Origin: Flavobacteriales bacterium
Lineage (GTDB): Bacteria > Bacteroidota > Bacteroidia > Flavobacteriales > BACL11
Direction: 5' to 3'
Length of the DNA: 7,272 bases
Assembly: GCA_018664745.1 (NCBI GenBank)
Contig: JABJNS010000038.1
Span: forward strand, 1-7,272
Shown here: in pieces, positions 5,069 through 7,272 of the stretch
How the letters are laid out: every line of letters starts with the position of its first letter
Numbering within the stretch: position 1 is the stretch's first letter
Translations under genes and position numbers: made by a program
The notes under the pieces: model-generated
What the model was told of the DNA's origin: nothing
Databases searched by the model: none
What the model saw: only the letters and a program-made list of their open reading frames with translations

Positions 5069-7272
5069 TATATCTTAAGGGCTAATTGCATAGCAATTGT
5101 TCTTGGTGGCATCATGTTAGCAGGTCGGCTCATGTACTCTCTATTCAGTAAATTATTTACTATCAAGCCAATCCTTGCTGTTTTAGTTATTTGGTATCCA
5201 GCTCGTAAATCAATAACAAGGTCCCCATTTCCAAATTTTTCCCTTGATTCGTTAATGCCAGGAATCATATCTGCTATTAAATCTTCTGTAAAAATCTTAT
5301 CAATATTTTTCATAAAGCTGTTGTAACGCATACTTCCTCCCAATGAGATTCCTTTATAAACGATCTCTAAGTCTACTTTTGCAATATGTCTATAACGATA
5401 TTTTAACATGGTGGAGTCAGAACCACTATTTTTATAAGTCAGCTGATATCCGTGTATTGACTCAGCATACACTTGGTCTAAGTCTAAAGAAACAGGATTC
5501 ATATAAGTATATCCAGCAAGAATGTTAATTGTTAAATCAGGAGTAATTTTTCCTTGCCCACTTAAACTTAACTCAGCACCAGTTATTCTTGTTGTGCCTA
5601 CATTTACTGATTTAAATCCTAATCCATAAAATGGTTTATCTGCTCCTCCCCATTGTCCAAAGGTGAACTCCATCATATCATCATATTGCTGAATAAAACC
5701 TGCAACATCAATATAGCCCATCCACTTCCCAGTTTTTACTCCTTGTTTAATTCCAATTTCACTACTCCAGCCACTTTCTGGTTTTAGTTCTGGGTTAGGG
5801 TAAATCTCTAATCCTGATTGATTAGTTGAGATAAATAATTCAGCCATTGATGGAAAACGATATCCCTGTCCCCAAGAAGCTCTTACATAAGTTGCTTCAG
5901 CTGCTTGATAGTTTAATCCTGTTCGGAATACTGGTTTTCCTGCATAAAAATCTGTAATTGAATCTCCTCCTATAAAGTACTTGTCTTCAGAATGCAAACT
6001 GAAACCTTCATATCTTGCTCCTAATGAAATATTTAGTCTATTCCATTTTTTATCTAATTGAGTGTAAAGCGAATGATTTGTTTTGTAGTTTTTCCCACTG
6101 AATAAATCAGAATTAGCTTTTACTTTTTCATTAGTAGTACCACTTGTAATTCTTAACTTATATTTTTTGATGTTTTTTTGCCATTGATAATCGGCATAAT
6201 AGGTTTTAGATGAATTACTTTGCCCTACATCTACTCCGTCAGTAAGGTTGTTATTAGTTACATTCAGAAAACGAGTTCGTAAGCTATGGCGATTATTTCC
6301 CCTTAGGTAAGTTACAAACGGATCAATATTATAAGTGTCCCCAGTTGTTGTTGAGATTGATGAATCTAAAGGGATATAAGCTTCATCTAATCCATTCCAT
6401 ATTAAAGTACTTCCTGATGATTGAGAAAGGAAATTTGCATTTACTCCATAAGACAGCCCTTCTATCTTTTTACTTTTATAGGTTGAGTTCATATTGAATC
6501 TTTTTCTGTCTGTTATCTCACCCATTCTATACCCATCATCTTTAAAGATATTACCACCAATGGATAAATCCCACTGCTCATATTTATTAGCAAATAAAAA
6601 TTCATACCCTTTGTAAGCCCTTCTATTTTCACCATTCCAATTTAAAACATCCCTTTTTGGGAAATCATAAACTCCACTATGCATATTTACTTTTAAATAA
6701 CCTTTTTTGTTTTTATCTTTGTCTATATCTTTTTGACTAGGAAAAGCTGTACGCACATTTATTACACCATTCAATGCAGATGAACCATAAAGAGCTGAAG
6801 AAGCTCCTTTTATTACTTCTACTTGATTTATATTTTCAGTGGCAATTAAACTCCATTGGGCTTGTCCTGCATCTCCTGAAATTAATGGCATATCATCTAC
6901 CATCACAAGTACTCTTGTTCCTGCCCCAAAACTCCACCCACTTCCCCCTCTAATATTTGCTTGTCCATCTGTGATATTTACGCCAGGAATTTGATCCATA
7001 GCAGTTTCTATTTGGGTGGTGTTTTTATTTTCAATTAATGTTGGTTTTATCACCTCCATAGAAACCGTAATTTCCTCAATTTTTTGTTCAAATCTACCTG
7101 CAGAAACGACAACAGTACTTAATTGTTCGGATGAGCTTTTAAGTGCAATATTGATTGTTTTGTTCTCGCCTTCAATTAATGTGATATCTTTTACGATATC
7201 TTCATAGCCAATATATTTAAAGATTACTTTTTGTGTTCCTGTTTTAGTATTTAAAGTATATTTCCCAAATAC
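5068..7272 (-). CDS. TonB-dependent outer-membrane receptor (5' end outside window)
   Basis: An outer-membrane beta-barrel importer energised by TonB-ExbBD; 734 codons lie in the window and the frame stays open to the right edge. The ATG at 7059 is internal: 71 more in-frame codons upstream encode the end of a carboxypeptidase-D regulatory-like domain (KVIFKYIGYEDIVKDITL, then GENKTINIALK). A TonB-box-like stretch, STVVVSAGR, follows at in-window residues 52-60. The plug comes next, with IPGVNITDGQANIRGGSG, VMVDDMPL and ALYGSSALNGVINVRT. The remaining 550 or so residues are the barrel: alternating aromatic-rich strands, GYRFPSMAELFIS, and a final strand VNNLLNREYMSRPANMMPPRT ending in LALKI. 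The signal peptide must lie beyond the edge. No SusD-like partner follows; the next gene is kdsB, overlapping by 1 bp. The substrate cannot be told; siderophore, cobalamin or other ligands are all possible. Confidence 0.93.
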   Translation of the reverse strand, partial: VFGKYTLNTKTGTQKVIFKYIGYEDIVKDITLIEGENKTINIALKSSSEQLSTVVVSAGRFEQKIEEITVSMEVIKPTLIENKNTTQIETAMDQIPGVNITDGQANIRGGSGWSFGAGTRVLVMVDDMPLISGDAGQAQWSLIATENINQVEVIKGASSALYGSSALNGVINVRTAFPSQKDIDKDKNKKGYLKVNMHSGVYDFPKRDVLNWNGENRRAYKGYEFLFANKYEQWDLSIGGNIFKDDGYRMGEITDRKRFNMNSTYKSKKIEGLSYGVNANFLSQSSGSTLIWNGLDEAYIPLDSSISTTTGDTYNIDPFVTYLRGNNRHSLRTRFLNVTNNNLTDGVDVGQSNSSKTYYADYQWQKNIKKYKLRITSGTTNEKVKANSDLFSGKNYKTNHSLYTQLDKKWNRLNISLGARYEGFSLHSEDKYFIGGDSITDFYAGKPVFRTGLNYQAAEATYVRASWGQGYRFPSMAELFISTNQSGLEIYPNPELKPESGWSSEIGIKQGVKTGKWMGYIDVAGFIQQYDDMMEFTFGQWGGADKPFYGLGFKSVNVGTTRITGAELSLSGQGKITPDLTINILAGYTYMNPVSLDLDQVYAESIHGYQLTYKNSGSDSTMLKYRYRHIAKVDLEIVYKGISLGGSMRYNSFMKNIDKIFTEDLIADMIPGINESREKFGNGDLVIDLRAGYQITKTARIGLIVNNLLNREYMSRPANMMPPRTIAMQLALKI

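Noticed and set aside
5343..5528. Short plus-strand frames opposite the TonB receptor (also 5114-5326 and 7016-7207)
   Set aside because: All are antisense to receptor plug or barrel sequence with clear family features, and none has recognisable content.
7057..7059. ATG at 7059 as start of the TonB receptor
   Set aside because: The in-frame sequence upstream to the window edge encodes regulatory-like domain and TonB-box residues, so this Met is internal.

Overview
The window looks like ordinary chromosome from a member of the Bacteroidota, probably near the Flavobacteriia. The reasons are: an AT-rich sequence; a tRNA with no encoded CCA; a TonB-dependent receptor carrying an N-terminal carboxypeptidase-D regulatory-like domain; an HU-like/transmembrane/SPOR fusion protein of a type known from this phylum; no Shine-Dalgarno-like sites at the starts I checked; and TAnnTTTG-type -7 boxes. 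This is a judgement from gene style, not a taxonomic assignment.

Layout. Positions 9-95 (minus) hold tRNA-Ser(GGA). Positions 119-1890 (minus) hold a two-gene unit, a TatD-family metal hydrolase followed by a type I L-asparaginase, overlapping by ATGA. A 37-bp divergent gap (1891-1927) separates this from a plus-strand GT9 heptosyltransferase-like gene (1928-2884). That gene converges on, and overlaps by 12 bp, the end of a four-gene minus-strand unit that reads from beyond the right edge down to 2873: TonB-dependent receptor (5' end outside the window), kdsB, HU-like/SPOR membrane protein, hotdog acyl-CoA thioesterase. Spacing in that unit is tight (1-bp overlap, 19 bp, 5 bp). Coding density is near total, and no gene-free stretch exceeds 40 bp.

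How the genes relate. KdsB makes CMP-Kdo for the LPS inner core and the GT9 enzyme is of the kind that extends LPS core. The TonB receptor is an outer-membrane importer, the SPOR protein should bind septal peptidoglycan, and the thioesterase acts on acyl-CoA. The right-hand two thirds is therefore envelope-themed; the left third (TatD, asparaginase, tRNA-Ser) is housekeeping.

I see no mobile element, CRISPR array, toxin-antitoxin pair or defence system, and no clear sign of a novel multi-gene system. The most interesting non-coding signal is a 20-bp element, GGATAAATTYCTTAGTTTTR, placed just before the start codons of the GT9 gene and the HU/SPOR gene (18 of 20 bases identical). In the divergent gap its TAGTTTT end forms a perfect inverted repeat with a second TAGTTTTG that sits 5 nt before the tatD start.
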